From: Takakia lepidozioides
Lineage: Eukaryota > Streptophyta > Takakiopsida > Takakiales > Takakiaceae
Direction: 5' to 3'
Assembly (NCBI GenBank): GCA_030704615.1
Contig: CM060734.1
Location: forward strand, 26,908,001 to 26,972,000
Length of the DNA stretch: 64,000 nt
In this document: in pieces, positions 25,001 through 36,325 of the stretch
Numbering within the stretch: position 1 is the first letter of the stretch
Layout: the number at the start of each line of letters is the position of its first letter
The notes under the pieces: generated by a model
What the model was told of the DNA's origin: nothing
Seen by the model: the letters and a program-made list of their open reading frames with translations, nothing else
The model's database searches: none
Program-made: the position numbers and the translations under genes

Positions 25001-28000
25001 TTTTTGATTGCTTTCAATCTTTGCGAGTGTGTTGGACATACCTTGTCACATGCTCCTCTCAAGTATGAAGTCAATCAAAATTGATTGAAAGGGTGAACCC
25101 ATCGTTCGATGTTCAAATGATCATTGATTGCTTTCAATCTTTGCATGTGTGTTGGACATACCTTGTCACATGCTCCTCTCAAGTATGAAGTCAATCAAAA
25201 TTGATTGAAAGGGTGAACCCATCGTTCGATGTTCAAATGAATTTTTGATTGCTTTCAATCTTTGCATGTGTGTTGGACATACCTTGTCACATGCTCCTCT
25301 CAAGTATGAAGTCAATCAAAATTGATTGAAAGGGTGAACCCATCGTTCGATGTTCAAATGATCTTTGATTGCTTTCAAACATTGCGAGTGTGTTGGACAT
25401 ACCTTGTCAGAGGTACGTGTGGAGTATCAGGTCAATCGAAATTGATTGAAAGGGTGAACCCATCGTTCGATGTTCAAATGAATTTTGATTGCTTTCAATC
25501 TTTGCGAGTGTGTTGGACATACCTTGTCACATGCTCCTCTCAAGTATGAAGTCAATCAAAATTGATTGAAAGGGTGAACCCATCGTTCGATGTTCAAATG
25601 ATTTTTGATTGCTTTCAAACATTGCGAGTGTGTTGGACATACCTTGTCAGAGGTACGTGTGGAATCGAAATTGATTGAAAGGGTGAACCCATCGTTCGAT
25701 GTTCAAATGAATTTTTGATTGCTTTCAATCTTTGCATGTGTGTTGGACATACCTTGTCACATGCTCCTCTCAAGTATGAAGTCAATCAAAATTGATTGAA
25801 AGGGTGAACCCATCGTTCGATGTTCAAATGATTTTTTATTGCTTTCAAACATTGCGAGTGTGTTGGACATACCTTGTCAGAGGTACGTGTCGAGTATCAC
25901 GTCAATCCAAATTGATTCAAAGGGTGAACCCATCGTTCGATGTTCAAATGATTTTTGATTGCTTTCAATCTTTGCGAGTGTGTTGGACATACCTTGTCAC
26001 ATGCTCCGCTCAAGTATGAAGTCAATCAAAATTGATTGAAAGGGTGAACCCATCGTTCGATGTTCAAATGATTTTTGATTGCTTTCAAACATTGCGAGTG
26101 TGTTGGACATACCTTGTCAGAGGTACGTGTGGAGTATCAGGTCAATCGAAATTGATTGAAAGGGTGAACCCATCGTTCGATGTTCAAATGAATTTTTGAT
26201 TGCTTTCAATCTTTGCGAGTGTGTTGGACATACCTTGTCACATGCTCCTCTCAAGTATGAAGTCAATCAAAATTGATTGAAAGGGTGAACCCATCGTTCG
26301 ATGTTCAAATGATTTTTGATTGCTTTCAACATTGCGAGTGTGTTGGACATACCTTGTCACATGCTCCTCTCAAGTATGAAGTCAATCAAAATTGATTGAA
26401 AGGGTGAACCCATCGTTCGATGTTCAAATGAATTTTTGATTGCTTTCAAACATTGCGAGTGTGTTGGACATACCTTGTCAGAGGTACATGTCGAGTATCA
26501 GGTCAATCGAAATTGATTCAAAGGGTGAACCCATCGTTCGATGTTCAAATGAATTTTTGATTGCTTTCAATCTTTGCGAGTGTGTTGGACATACCTTGTC
26601 AGAGGTACGTGTGGAGTATCAGGTCAATCGAAATTGATTGAAAGGGTGAACCCATCGTTCGATGTTCAAATGAATTTTTGATTGCTTTCAATCTTTGCAT
26701 GTGTGTTGGACATACCTTGTCACATGCTCCTCTCAAGTATGAAGTCAATCAAAATTGATTGAAAGGGTGAACCCATCGTTCGATGTTCAAATGATTTTGA
26801 TTGCTTTCAAACATTGCGAGTGTGTTGGACATACCTTGTCAGAGGTACGTGTGGAATCGAAATTGATTGAAAGGGTGAACCCATCGTTCGATGTTCAAAT
26901 GAATTTTTGATTGCTTTCAATCTTTGCGAGTGTGTTGGACATACCTTGTCACATGCTCCTCTCAAGTATGAAGTCAATCAAAATTGATTGAAAGGGTGAA
27001 GCCATCGTTCGATGTTCAAATGATTTTTTATTGCTTTCAAACATTGCGAGTGTGTTGGACATACCTTGTCAGAGGTACGTGTCGAGTATCACGTCAATCC
27101 AAATTGATTCAAAGGGTGAACCCATCGTTCGATGTTCAAATGATTTTTTGATTGCTTTCAATATTTGCGAGTGTGTTGGACATACCTTGTCACATGCTCC
27201 GCTCAAGTATGAAGTCAATCAAAATTGATTGAAAGGGTGAACCCATCGTTCGATGTTCAAATGATTTTTGATTGCTTTCAAACATTGCGAGTGTGTTGGA
27301 CATACCTTGTCAGAGGTACGTGTGGAATCGAAATTGATTGAAAGGGTGAACCCATCGTTCGATGTTCAAATGAATTTTTGATTGCTTTCAATCTTTGCGA
27401 GTGTGTTGGACATACCTTGTCACATGCTCCTCTCAAGTATGAAGTCAATCAAAATTGATTGAAAGGGTGAAGCCATCGTTCGATGTTCAATGATTTTTTA
27501 TTGCTTTCAAACATTGCGAGTGTGTTGGACATACCTTGTCAGAGGTACGTGTCGAGTATCACGTCAATCCAAATTGATTCAAAGGGTGAACCCATCGTTC
27601 GATGTTCAAATGATTTTTTGAATGCTTTCAATATTTGCGAGTGTGTTGGACATACCTTGTCACATGCTCCGCTCAAGTATGAAGTCAATCAAAATTGTTT
27701 GAAAGGGTGAACCTATCGTTCGATGTTCAAATGATTTTTGATTGCTTTCAAACATTGCGAGTGTGTGTTGGACATACCTTGTCAGAGGTACGTGTGGAGT
27801 ATCAGGTCAATCGAAATTGATTGAAAGGGTGAACCCATCGTTCGATGTTCAAATGAATTTTTGATTGCTTTCAATCTTTGCAAGTGTGTTGGACATACCT
27901 TGTCACATGCTCCTCTCAAGTATGAAGTCAATCAAATTGATTGAAAGGGTGAAGCCATCGTTCGATGTTCAAATGATTTTTGATTGCTTTCAAACATTGC

Positions 28001-31000
28001 GAGTGTGTTGGACATACCTTGTCAGAGGTACGTGTGGAATCGAAATTGATTGAAAGGGTGAACCCATCGTTCGATGTTCAAATGAATTTTTGATTGCTTT
28101 CAATCTTTGCATGTGTGTTGGACATACCTTGTGACATGCTCTTCTCAAGTATGAAGTCAATCAAAATTGATTGAAAGGGTGAAGCCATCGTTCGATGTTC
28201 AAATGATTTTTTATTGCTTTCAAACATTGCGAGTGTGTTGGACATACCTTGTCAGAGGTACGTGTCGAGTATCAGTCAATCCAAATTGATTCAAAGGGTG
28301 AACCCATCGTTCGATGTTCAAATGATTTTTTGAATGCTTTCAATATTTGCGAGTGTCTTGGACATACCTTGTCACATGCTCCGCTCAAGTATGAAGTCAA
28401 TCAAAATTGATTGAAAGGGTGAACCCATCAATCGATGTTCGAATGATCTTTGATTGCTTTCAATCTTTGCAAGTGTGTTGGACATACCTTGTCACATGCT
28501 CCTCTGAAGTATGAAGTCAATCAAAAATGATTGAAAGGGTGAACCCATCGTTCGATGTTCCAATGAATTTTTGATTGCGTTCAATCTTTGCATGTGTGTT
28601 GGACATACCTTGTCACATGCTCCTCTCAAGTATGAAGTCAATCAAAATTGATTGAAAGGGTGAACCCATCGTTCGATGTTCAAATGATCTTTGATTGCTT
28701 TCAAACATTGCGAGTGTGTTGGACATACCTTGTCAGAGGTACGTGTGGAGTATCAGGTCAATCGAAATTGATTGAAAGGGTGAACCCATCGTTCCATGTT
28801 GAAATGAATTTTTGAATGCTTTCAATCTTTGCATGTGTGTTGGACATACCTTGTCACATGCTCCTCTCAAGTATGAAGTCAATCAAAATTGATTGAAAGG
28901 GTGAACCCATCGTTCGATGTTCAAATGATTTTTGATTGCTTTCAAACATTGCGAGTGTGTTGGACATACCTTGTCAGAGGTACGTGTGGAATCGAAATTG
29001 ATTGAAAGGGTGAACCCATCGTTCGATGTTCAAATGAATTTTTGATTGCTTTCAATCTTTGCATGTGTGTTGGACATACCTTGTGACATGCTCTTCTCAA
29101 GTATGAAGTCAATCAAAATTGATTGAAAGGGTGAAGCCATCGTTCGATGTTCAAATGATTTTTTATTGCTTTCAAACATTGCGAGTGTGTTGGACATACC
29201 TTGTCAGAGGTACGTGTCGAGTATCACGTCAATCCAAATTGATTCAAAGGGTGAACCCATTGTTCGATGTTCAAATGATTTTTTGAATGCTTTCAATATT
29301 TGCGAGTGTCTTGGACATACCTTGTCACATGCTCCGCTCAAGTATGAAGTCAATCAAATTGTTTGAAAGGGTGAACCCATCGTTCGATGTTCAAATGATT
29401 TTTGATTGCTTTCAAACATTGCGAGTGTGTTGGACATACCTCGTCAGAGGTACGTGTGGAGTATCAGGTCAATCGAAATTGATTGAAAGGGTGAACCCAT
29501 CGTTCGATGTTCAAATGAATTTTTGATTGCTTTCAATCTTTGCAAGTGTGTTGGACATACCTTGTCACATGCTCCTCTCAAGTATGAAGTCAATCAAAAT
29601 TGATTGAAAGGGTGAAGCCATCGTTCGATGTTCAAATGATTTTTGATTGCTTTCAAACATTGCGAGTGTGTTGGACATACCTTGTCACATGCTCCTGTCA
29701 AGTATGAAGTCAATCAAAATTGATTGAAAGGGTGAACCCATCGTACGATGTTCAAATGAATTTTTGATTGCTTTCAAACATTGCGAGTGTGTTGGACTTA
29801 CCTTGTCAGAGGTACATGTCGAGTATCAGGTCAATCGAAATTGATTCAAAGGGTGAACCCATCGTTCCATGTTCAAATGAATTTTTGATTGCTTTCAATC
29901 TTTGCGAGTGTGTTGGACATACCTTGTCACATGCTCCTCTCAAGTATGAAGTCAATCAAAATTGATGAAAGGGAGAACCCATCGTTCGGTGTTCAAATGA
30001 TTTTTGATTGCTTTCAAACATTGCAAGTGTGTTGGACTTACCTTGTCAGAGGTACGTGTCGAGTATCAGGTCAGTCGAAATTGATTGAAAGGGTGAACCC
30101 ATCGTTCGATGTTCAAATGAATTTTTGATTGCTTTCAATCTTTGCGAGTGTGTTGGACATACCTTGTCACATTCTACTCTCAAGTATGAAGTCAATCAAA
30201 ATTGATTGAAAGGGTGAACCCATCGTTCGATGTTCAAATGAATTTTTGCTTGCTTTCAAACATTGCGAGTGTGTTGGACTTACCTTGTCAGAGGTTTGTG
30301 TCGAGTATCACGTCAATCGAAATTGATTGAAAGGGTGAACCCATCGTTCGATGTTCAAATGAATTTTTGATTGCTTTCAATCTTTGCGAGTGTGTTGGAC
30401 ATACCTTGTCACATGCTCCTCTCAAGTATGAAGTCAATCAAAATTGATTGAAAGGGTGAACGCATCGTTCGATGTTCAAATGAATTTTTGATTGCTTTCA
30501 AACATTGCAAGTGTGTTGGACATACCTTGCCACAGGTACGTGTTGAGTATGAGGTCAATCGAAATTGATTCAAAGGGTGAACCCATCGTTCGATGTTCAA
30601 ATGAATTTTTGATTGATTTCAATCTTTGCGAGTGTGTTGGACATACCTTGTCACATGCTCCTCAAAGGGTGAATCCATCGTTCGATGTTCAAATAAATTT
30701 TTGATTGCTTTCAATCTTTGCATGTGTGTTGGACATACCTTGTCACATGCTCCTCTCAAGTATGAATTTAATCAAAATTGATTCAAAGGGTGAACCTATC
30801 GTTCGATGTTCAAATGATCTTTGATTGCTTTCAAACATTGCGAGTGTGTTGAAGATACCTCGTCACATGCTCCTCTCAAGTATGAAGTCAATCAAAATTG
30901 ATTGAAAGGGTGAACCTATCGTTCGATGTTCAAATGATCTTTGATTGCTTTCAAACATTGCGAGTGTGTTGGACTTACCTTGTCAGAGGTACGTGTCGAG

Positions 31001-31316
31001 TATCACGTCAATTGAAATTGATTCAAAGGGTGAACCCATTGTTCGATGTTCAAATGAATTTTTGATTGCTTTCAATCTTTGCGAGTGTGTTGGACATACC
31101 TTGTCACATGCTCCTCTCAAGTATGAAGTCAATCAAAATTGATTGAAAGGGTGAACCCATCGTTCGATGTTCAAATGATCTTTGATTGCTTTCAATCTTT
31201 GCGAGTGTGTTGGACATACCTTGTCACATGCTCCTCTCAAGTATGAAGTCAATCAAAATTGATTGAAAGGGTGAACCCATCGTTCGATGTTCAAATGATC
31301 TTTGATTGCTTTCAAA

Positions 31317-31639
31317 CATATCTCATGTTGGTTTTTTTTTTTTTTTTTTTTAAAAACTTATTTAAATTTTTTCCGGCATCCATTTATTTCGTTTTTACCT
31401 TTATGTTCTCCCGCACAGCCTCCACCTTCGGCAGCCAAAGGTGGCGTGTCAGTACAATCCCGTGTCATTTTTCATTATTGTTTCTCACAAATCCAAGCAT
31501 ACAATTACGGGCAGCCCGAGAAAAAATATTATATTGCCACGTGGCCGCCATTTCCGCATCCACGTCACACTGATGGCTGATGACTGATAGCTGATAGAAT
31601 AGCAAATCCCCCGACAAGGGGGTCTCCACTACTCCTCCC
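31317..31639. other. Array right edge, T20 run and unassigned sequence
   Basis: The last monomer breaks off after GCTTTCAAACAT near 31316. A run of 20 T follows (31332-31351), then AT-rich and mixed sequence with no gene I can support. CCACGTGGCC and CACGTCACACTG are palindrome-like motifs near 31538-31570. The LINE-like coding region begins shortly after. Confidence 0.6.
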
Positions 31640-31644
31640 TAAGC

Positions 31645-32310
31645 TTGCTTGATGGCTTTTACCTCAGATCTAGTAATGAAATCCCCACATATCTTCACAG
31701 CCATGTCCATATCAACAGTCTATGCAATTCCGATCACTACCCGATCTCTATCTCTATTCCCCCATCTATTATCCCCTTCCGACCCCTCCTGGATGTACAG
31801 ACCCCACCCCCTCAACCCAGAATTCTATCACCCATCCCACAAAACAATCTCAAGGCCTTCCAAGAACACTTCCACACCGCCTCCTTTACCTTCATACATA
31901 AAATCTCCTCTACCCTCTCAGACACTAATATACTCTTATCTCCCGAGGCCGCATGGACCGAGGCCGAGATTATCCTCTCATCTACGATGCTAGACATGAC
32001 CAAAAGTGTCTTAGCCACATGCTCAGCTCCTCCAGACCTCCCACAAACCGCCCGCTCAAAGCAAAACGGCGGATATCTCACTAGGACCCAGAAACGGGCA
32101 TGGTCCTCCCACCTCAATATCTACCACACCATCCGACGGGCCCTTGCCGTCATACCCCACTCCCCACCCCTGACATATAACAACTGGAGAACCGATCCCC
32201 GCATAACCTGTTTAAATACATTAGAAGTATGCCAACCGCTCCTACCTCCACCCACGGACACCCACTCCCTTCCCCAATGGCTTGCCTCCCTATCCAAAAT
32301 CCGGTCGTAA
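31645..32310 (+). pseudogene. LINE-like element: end of AP-type endonuclease plus linker to RT
   Basis: The 221-codon frame opens with LDGFYLRSS and, about 30 residues on, SDHYPISISI. This matches the C-terminal SDH motif of the exonuclease/endonuclease/phosphatase endonuclease that nicks target DNA for non-LTR elements; the histidine of SDH is a catalytic residue in the family. The rest is the variable linker between endonuclease and RT, with a Pro/Ser/Thr-rich composition caused by the C-rich strand. The N-terminal two thirds of the endonuclease is missing, and the frame stops at 32310 while the homologous protein continues in another frame. A related linker/RT segment occurs on the minus strand near 60040-60310, showing that the family has more than one copy here. 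Confidence 0.75.
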
Positions 32311-33000
32311 TGCAAAAAAAGCGGCATACCTTATCACAAAAGAAAAAGCCATAGCCAATCACAAAAAATTTGTTGCCTCCTTTGGCAAACTATTACATGA
32401 GACAAAGCTATCTTCAATCCTGCAATTAACCCCCCCATCGACTGTCTCAAACAAAGACTAGGCCACCTATTAACCAAACCTGACGGCATTCGGGATGAAA
32501 TATGGTCGCAGGCATCGACTTCATACACACCCACAGTCTCTAACTGCCTGCATCCAAGCCAACACGCATCCACTTATTTATGCAAATTCAAGCACTACCC
32601 GTGGCATGACCTTGACGGCTTCTCCCTAGAAAAACGCGGCCCCCCTACAGACCGTATAATGAATCTCTTCACAATAGACCTATACGACTCATGCCTCAAA
32701 AACCTATCCAAGGCCAAGGCGCCAGGCCCAGACCTCATACCCAACGCCATCCTCCAAGCACTCGAACCCCAATTTCATGACCTCCTCTTAAAAATTTTCC
32801 AACTCTGCTACTAGCTCCACCGTATACCACACTCTTGGAAGCATAGCAGGACCATACTACTATTCAAAAAAGGTGATCCCACGGACCTTGGTAACTACAG
32901 GCCTATCGCACTAGCTAACACTATATACAAACTATTCACTAGCACCCTGACAACAATGCTGTCTACCTATGGGGAACAACACCGGATCCTCAGCGACCCA
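32311..33000 (+). pseudogene. LINE-like element: reverse transcriptase N-terminal part, broken
   Basis: After a frameshift the reading resumes with LGHLLTKPDGIRDEIW, then KHYPWHDLDGFSLEKRGPP, KAKAPGPDLIPNAILQALEP (finger region, about 32710-32770), an in-frame TAG at 32812-32814, and HRIPHSWKHSRTILLFKKGD with GNYRPIALANTIYKLFTSTL (about 32818-32955). These are standard LINE RT motifs. The TAG sits where LINE RTs carry a variable residue and could derive from CAG. The palm motifs with catalytic aspartates are not recognisable downstream, where the reading becomes unlike RT after about 33000. The piece is therefore a non-functional remnant. Confidence 0.8.
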
Positions 33001-33273
33001 CGCAATATCTCTAGCCTTACCCAACTTACCACTGCCACGGGGACACGGCTCTTAACGCCCACGCAATTCACCCTAAGACATTCTCGAGCCACCATCAAAA
33101 CATGTAGATATGTATCACACCTCCGCTATCTATTTTGACACCCAACGATCTCCTGTACCCTGGATTGTGACTTCCCCTGTCTACTCTTCCCACACAACCA
33201 GCAAGACCTCCTCCCAGAATTCAGAACAGCTCTAGCCACCTCAATATTCCAGCAGTTAAAAAACTCCCATAAC

Positions 33274-33612
33274 ATGCATGAACGTCCCACACAGGACACC
33301 CCCACCACCACCTCCCCTCCACTCCCCACACCTACTCAATCCCAATCTACCCCCCCCAGCTCCCCAAATCATACCGCCCCGACACTTAACTCCTACCCAA
33401 CAAACCCAGAACACCCAGAAGCCTTCGTTATTGAGGCTATCCATGGCATCAAAACCCAAACTTCACTGGACGCCTTTGGCGCCACATGTGTCGATACATA
33501 CTATCTCTGTAAATGGGCCGACTATCCCATTGAAGATAACACATGGCAAATAGAAGATGACCTCTTTGGCAACCATGAAATTGCGACCCCGTTCACAACC
33601 TCACCCTCCTGA
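33274..33612 (+). pseudogene. Chromodomain-containing segment within the LINE-like element
   Basis: This 112-codon frame has a Pro/Ser/Thr-rich first half, which mostly reflects the C-rich strand, followed by a chromodomain-like fold from about residue 48 to 105. The readable core is FVIEAIHGI, a longer than usual loop, YYLCKWADYPIEDNTWQIED, then DLFGN. This matches the chromodomain pattern of a strand with V-I-E, an aromatic-rich YLVKW-like strand, and the N-TW-P-E-L-like segment. Chromodomains bind methylated histone tails, and in plant genomes they are best known at the C-terminus of Ty3/gypsy chromovirus integrases. Here the domain lies between LINE-type RT and RNase H segments on the same strand with the same C-rich bias. 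It may be part of that element or a small nested insertion; no integrase sequence is visible next to it. Confidence 0.65.
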
Positions 33613-34600
33613 CTAATTTCCACAAATCGACTAACACTAAATACCTCCACCGACAACATGTATCCCAAACCCAATCAAGGGATGACAGATACATCCACAC
33701 CCCACTTGCTGCCCCAAAATTACGGATAACAATCTCCAAATGTAACCCTGACAAAGACATTGACCAAATCCACCCTGTCCTCTGCCCAAGCCATTCCGTA
33801 ACTAACATATACACACTCCATGGACAATTTGTAGGAACAATCTCTCACACAAGGATCGCATGGCTCTGGGAGCGATATACTGCTTCCGCCATCTACACTA
33901 ACCAGCTTCAACCCCCTAGGCAAGACTTCGCCACTGAAGTATGCTGGCTAGTCGCCAGATACTTACGCAATACCCCCACTAAAAAACCTCGTACCCCTGA
34001 CAAATTAGCTCAAGCCTATGCCCATAGCACCGTCCCGGCGAATATCCTCAAATTTCTTAAAAGGCACCGCGACTCAACACACATGGTCAGGTCATGGCCT
34101 TGCCCACCCGCCACCTGGACACCTCACGCATGAAGCCCTCCAATGGGCTCGCCCTGCTGCCCGTTCCTCCCCCTCCTCTGCCACTATCCTAATTCTCACG
34201 GAACAAAAGTCACCTGCTCAACAACACCCCTTACTCCAACTCCCTCATGGGGTAACAACATTAGCCGCCATCAAACCAAACCAACTTTGCTACGCGCGAA
34301 ACCTACCCTTCCCTAAATACTTGCGACACAAAGAGCATACTCTGATATTAATTCTGCTTGTCCATAATAACCCCCACCCTTATACCCCCCGACTTCCCTA
34401 CGCACCTTAAACATCTTCTATCTGATACCCATGACATGCTACTCACCACTTACATACCCCAAGCGAGCCATTGTCCTCCCACCCGACCACCGTCTAAACA
34501 AAAAACTCACACAATCTGGGACAAAATCCCACCTCGTCCCCACAACCCCCCCTCATGTAACCCCTCACGACCCCCCGCCGGTCTACCTTGGGCCCACCTC
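33613..34600 (+). other. Interior of the LINE-like element, no recognised domain
   Basis: Readable stretches continue on the plus strand in shifting frames, for example a region with HGQFVGTISHTRIAWLWERY near 33815-33880 and VPANILKFLKRHRDSTHMV near 34035-34090. I do not recognise a family. The plus strand is strongly C-rich and G-poor, as in the flanking coding pieces, so the stretch is probably part of the same decayed element. Minus-strand frames here are shadows. Confidence 0.5.
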
Positions 34601-35010
34601 CCCCAAATACCCCCCACTCCACTCACACTACACGGATGGCTCCCAGTCTGGCTCTCTCGCTGGATATGGCGTCTTTCATGCCGCCACCAACAAAGGGACG
34701 GCCCATAGGCTCCCTGGACCCGCCACATTCTCTGGGCCGAGCTAATGGGCATCTTTGAAGCCCTGTCACAACTCACCCTATTCCCCCCACCATACTACAT
34801 TTTTACGGACAGCCTCAACTCACTCTTTTTACTTAGAAACCACCTGGCCTGCCCCTCCTCCCACCTCCACCACCCCGACCACAACCTTATCTCTGCTATT
34901 GCCAACTTAGCAAAGATAAACCCATCCACTTTCTCAAAGTTTGTTCGCACACTGGTATTGCTGGCAACGAAGAGGCAGACCTCCTAGCACAACTAAGAGC
35001 CTCTAAACCC
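34601..35010 (+). pseudogene. LINE-like element: RNase H domain, frameshifted
   Basis: RNase H signature residues appear in order: YTDGS near 34629 (first catalytic Asp), WAELMGIFEAL near 34735 after a one-base frameshift (catalytic Glu), a TDSLNSLF segment near 34817 (second Asp), and HTGIAGNEEADLLA near 34949-34990 (His and last Asp region) after another frameshift. RNase H at the C-terminal side of RT is a feature of I-clade-like non-LTR elements; it removes RNA from RNA-DNA hybrids. The catalytic set seems present but is spread over at least three frames, so this copy is dead. Confidence 0.8.
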
Positions 35011-35700
35011 TCAGTTGAACCACCAGCCAGCCCCATTCACGTCGCCCATGCACATCCCTTCTGGATGATCTACCCGGTACCTAGCCCTCCAACAACCCGC
35101 CCAATCCGAAACCTCCTTAAAACCCTCACTAAGGAAGCCAACAAACAAGCTGCAGCCTCTCTCAGCCACACCAAACTTCATATCCAAAAATGGACCCTCT
35201 CCAATGTGTTGCACCATAAATTATCAAACCACTTATGGAACTCTAAAGCCGCCTCAGATGCTCAAATACGGCAAACACTCAAAATTTAGATATGCTCAAT
35301 ACATGGGCCACCAATGCAACACACCTTCTGGCCAACCCTATATCCATCCCCGCACTGCCCACTCTTTTCCCACCTCCATGCTAAACGTGACACCTGGCCT
35401 CATATTCTCAGCGAATGTCCGCACCCTGTCATCCACGGGTTGCGAATCGCTCGTCTTAACCACGCCGTATGACACATCCACAAGCTGTTCTTACAACGTC
35501 GTACAACCAAATGGTTTACACTCATCAATGCTGGCACCTACTAGGGCCGGCCCCCCGACCACACTGTACCTACTTGGCTCCTTCCATGTATCTGTCAACC
35601 TCACGTATCTTGCACATGCCCCGCTAGACTATGCCCGGACATTCTCCTAGTCCAGGGCCTACCCACTGACACCCCCCTCCCCCCCCCCCCCCTCTCTACA
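35011..35700 (+). pseudogene. LINE-like element: C-terminal region with Cys/His remnant and 3' end
   Basis: Following the RNase H, the frame around 35065-35289 reads through KLHIQKWTLSNVLHHKLSNH without an assignable domain. Near 35340-35470 another frame shows CPLFSHLHAKRDTWPHILSE and C-P-H, resembling the C-x-C...H-x-C zinc-knuckle-like motif (with a HILSEC core) common at the end of LINE second open frames. A C12 run at 35681-35692 lies close to the probable 3' end. No A-rich tail is obvious, so the exact end is uncertain. Confidence 0.55.
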
Positions 35701-36240
35701 CCATCATCAGATATCACAATACATTTTATAGAATTCACATACTGTCATGACCGCTTCCTTGGGGGGGATGCCTCCGCGTGAGCCTGGTCGCTTGAACATG
35801 TGAGCACGTGAGCACAGTCAGGCTCACACCACGTCAGCAGTCCTCGCCAACGTGGTTGACGCCACGTCACGTCATGCCACGTCATTTCCATAGGCATGGA
35901 CCTATAACCGCGGACAGAACAGGCGGAAGGGGGGAATGCTAGATCGTGAGCCCAAAGGCGTGAGGTAGGTGCCTATTTCCGTGGAATGATTTACCTTTTC
36001 CAGTCATTGCAGACTACATCTTTAACATGAAAGGAAGAATGAGCGTGCTAGTTTCAACAAGCTTTTGCATCAGTCGATAACAAGGTGTAGTAGCAGTTCC
36101 CAGTATAGATCCCCAACCCTCAAAGTTAGTCGGAGTGGAATTGAGGCTTTCCTACGTAAAAATCGCCCAGATGGAATAGACTGATTTAGATATGGTCTAC
36201 ATACTAAGCCCTTGCAGGTTTGGAAATTAAGTATCAAGTA

Positions 36241-36325
36241 TCTGCTCTGTTTTTTTTTTTTTTTTTTTTGGGAACAATACGGAAACACAGAAAAAAAAAA
36301 AAAAAAAAAAAAAAAACAGAGCAGA
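36241..36325. repeat. Fold-back of T20 and A26 tracts with TCTGCTCTG / CAGAGCAGA arms
   Basis: TCTGCTCTG followed by 20 T (36241-36269) is matched by 26 A followed by CAGAGCAGA (36291-36325), separated by about 21 bases. The arms can pair over nearly 30 bp. Immediately downstream, AGAAGTGATGATC and GATCATCACTTCT form another inverted pair (about 36328-36384). Confidence 0.85.

Larger units (their letters stand above)
549..31316 (+). repeat. Long satellite array, ~120/121-bp monomers in a 241-bp A-B dimer
   Basis: About 31 kb of head-to-tail repeats, roughly 250 monomers counting the gap. Two monomer types alternate. Both share a first half (GAAAGGGTGAACCCATCG, then TTCGATGTTCAAATGA and TTTTTGATTGCTTTCAA). 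Type A continues with ACATTGCGAG and ends with CAGAGGTACGTGT, GAGTATCAGGTCAATCGAAA. Type B continues with TCTTTGC and ends with CACATGCTCCTCTC, AAGTATGAAGTCAATCAAAA. The A-to-A distance is 241 bp where the array is clean (22402 to 22643). Some stretches break the alternation with B-B runs. Each monomer contains three short dyads in a row: CAATCAAAATTGATTG, GGGTGAACCC and CATCGTTCGATG. The numerous 60-100-codon open frames inside are by-products of a stop-poor repeat whose 241-bp period shifts frame each copy. Such arrays are typical of centromeric or other heterochromatic blocks; which one this is cannot be read from sequence alone. Confidence 0.97.

Noticed and set aside
549-31316. Dozens of 60-105-codon open frames in the satellite on both strands
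   Set aside because: They are translations of the same stop-poor repeat in several frames; the 241-bp dimer is not a multiple of three and no frame is kept from unit to unit.
31332-31351. Poly-A tail of an inserted minus-strand LINE at the array edge
   Set aside because: The run of T could be such a tail, but no minus-strand element sequence is recognisable to its right; the LINE there is on the plus strand.
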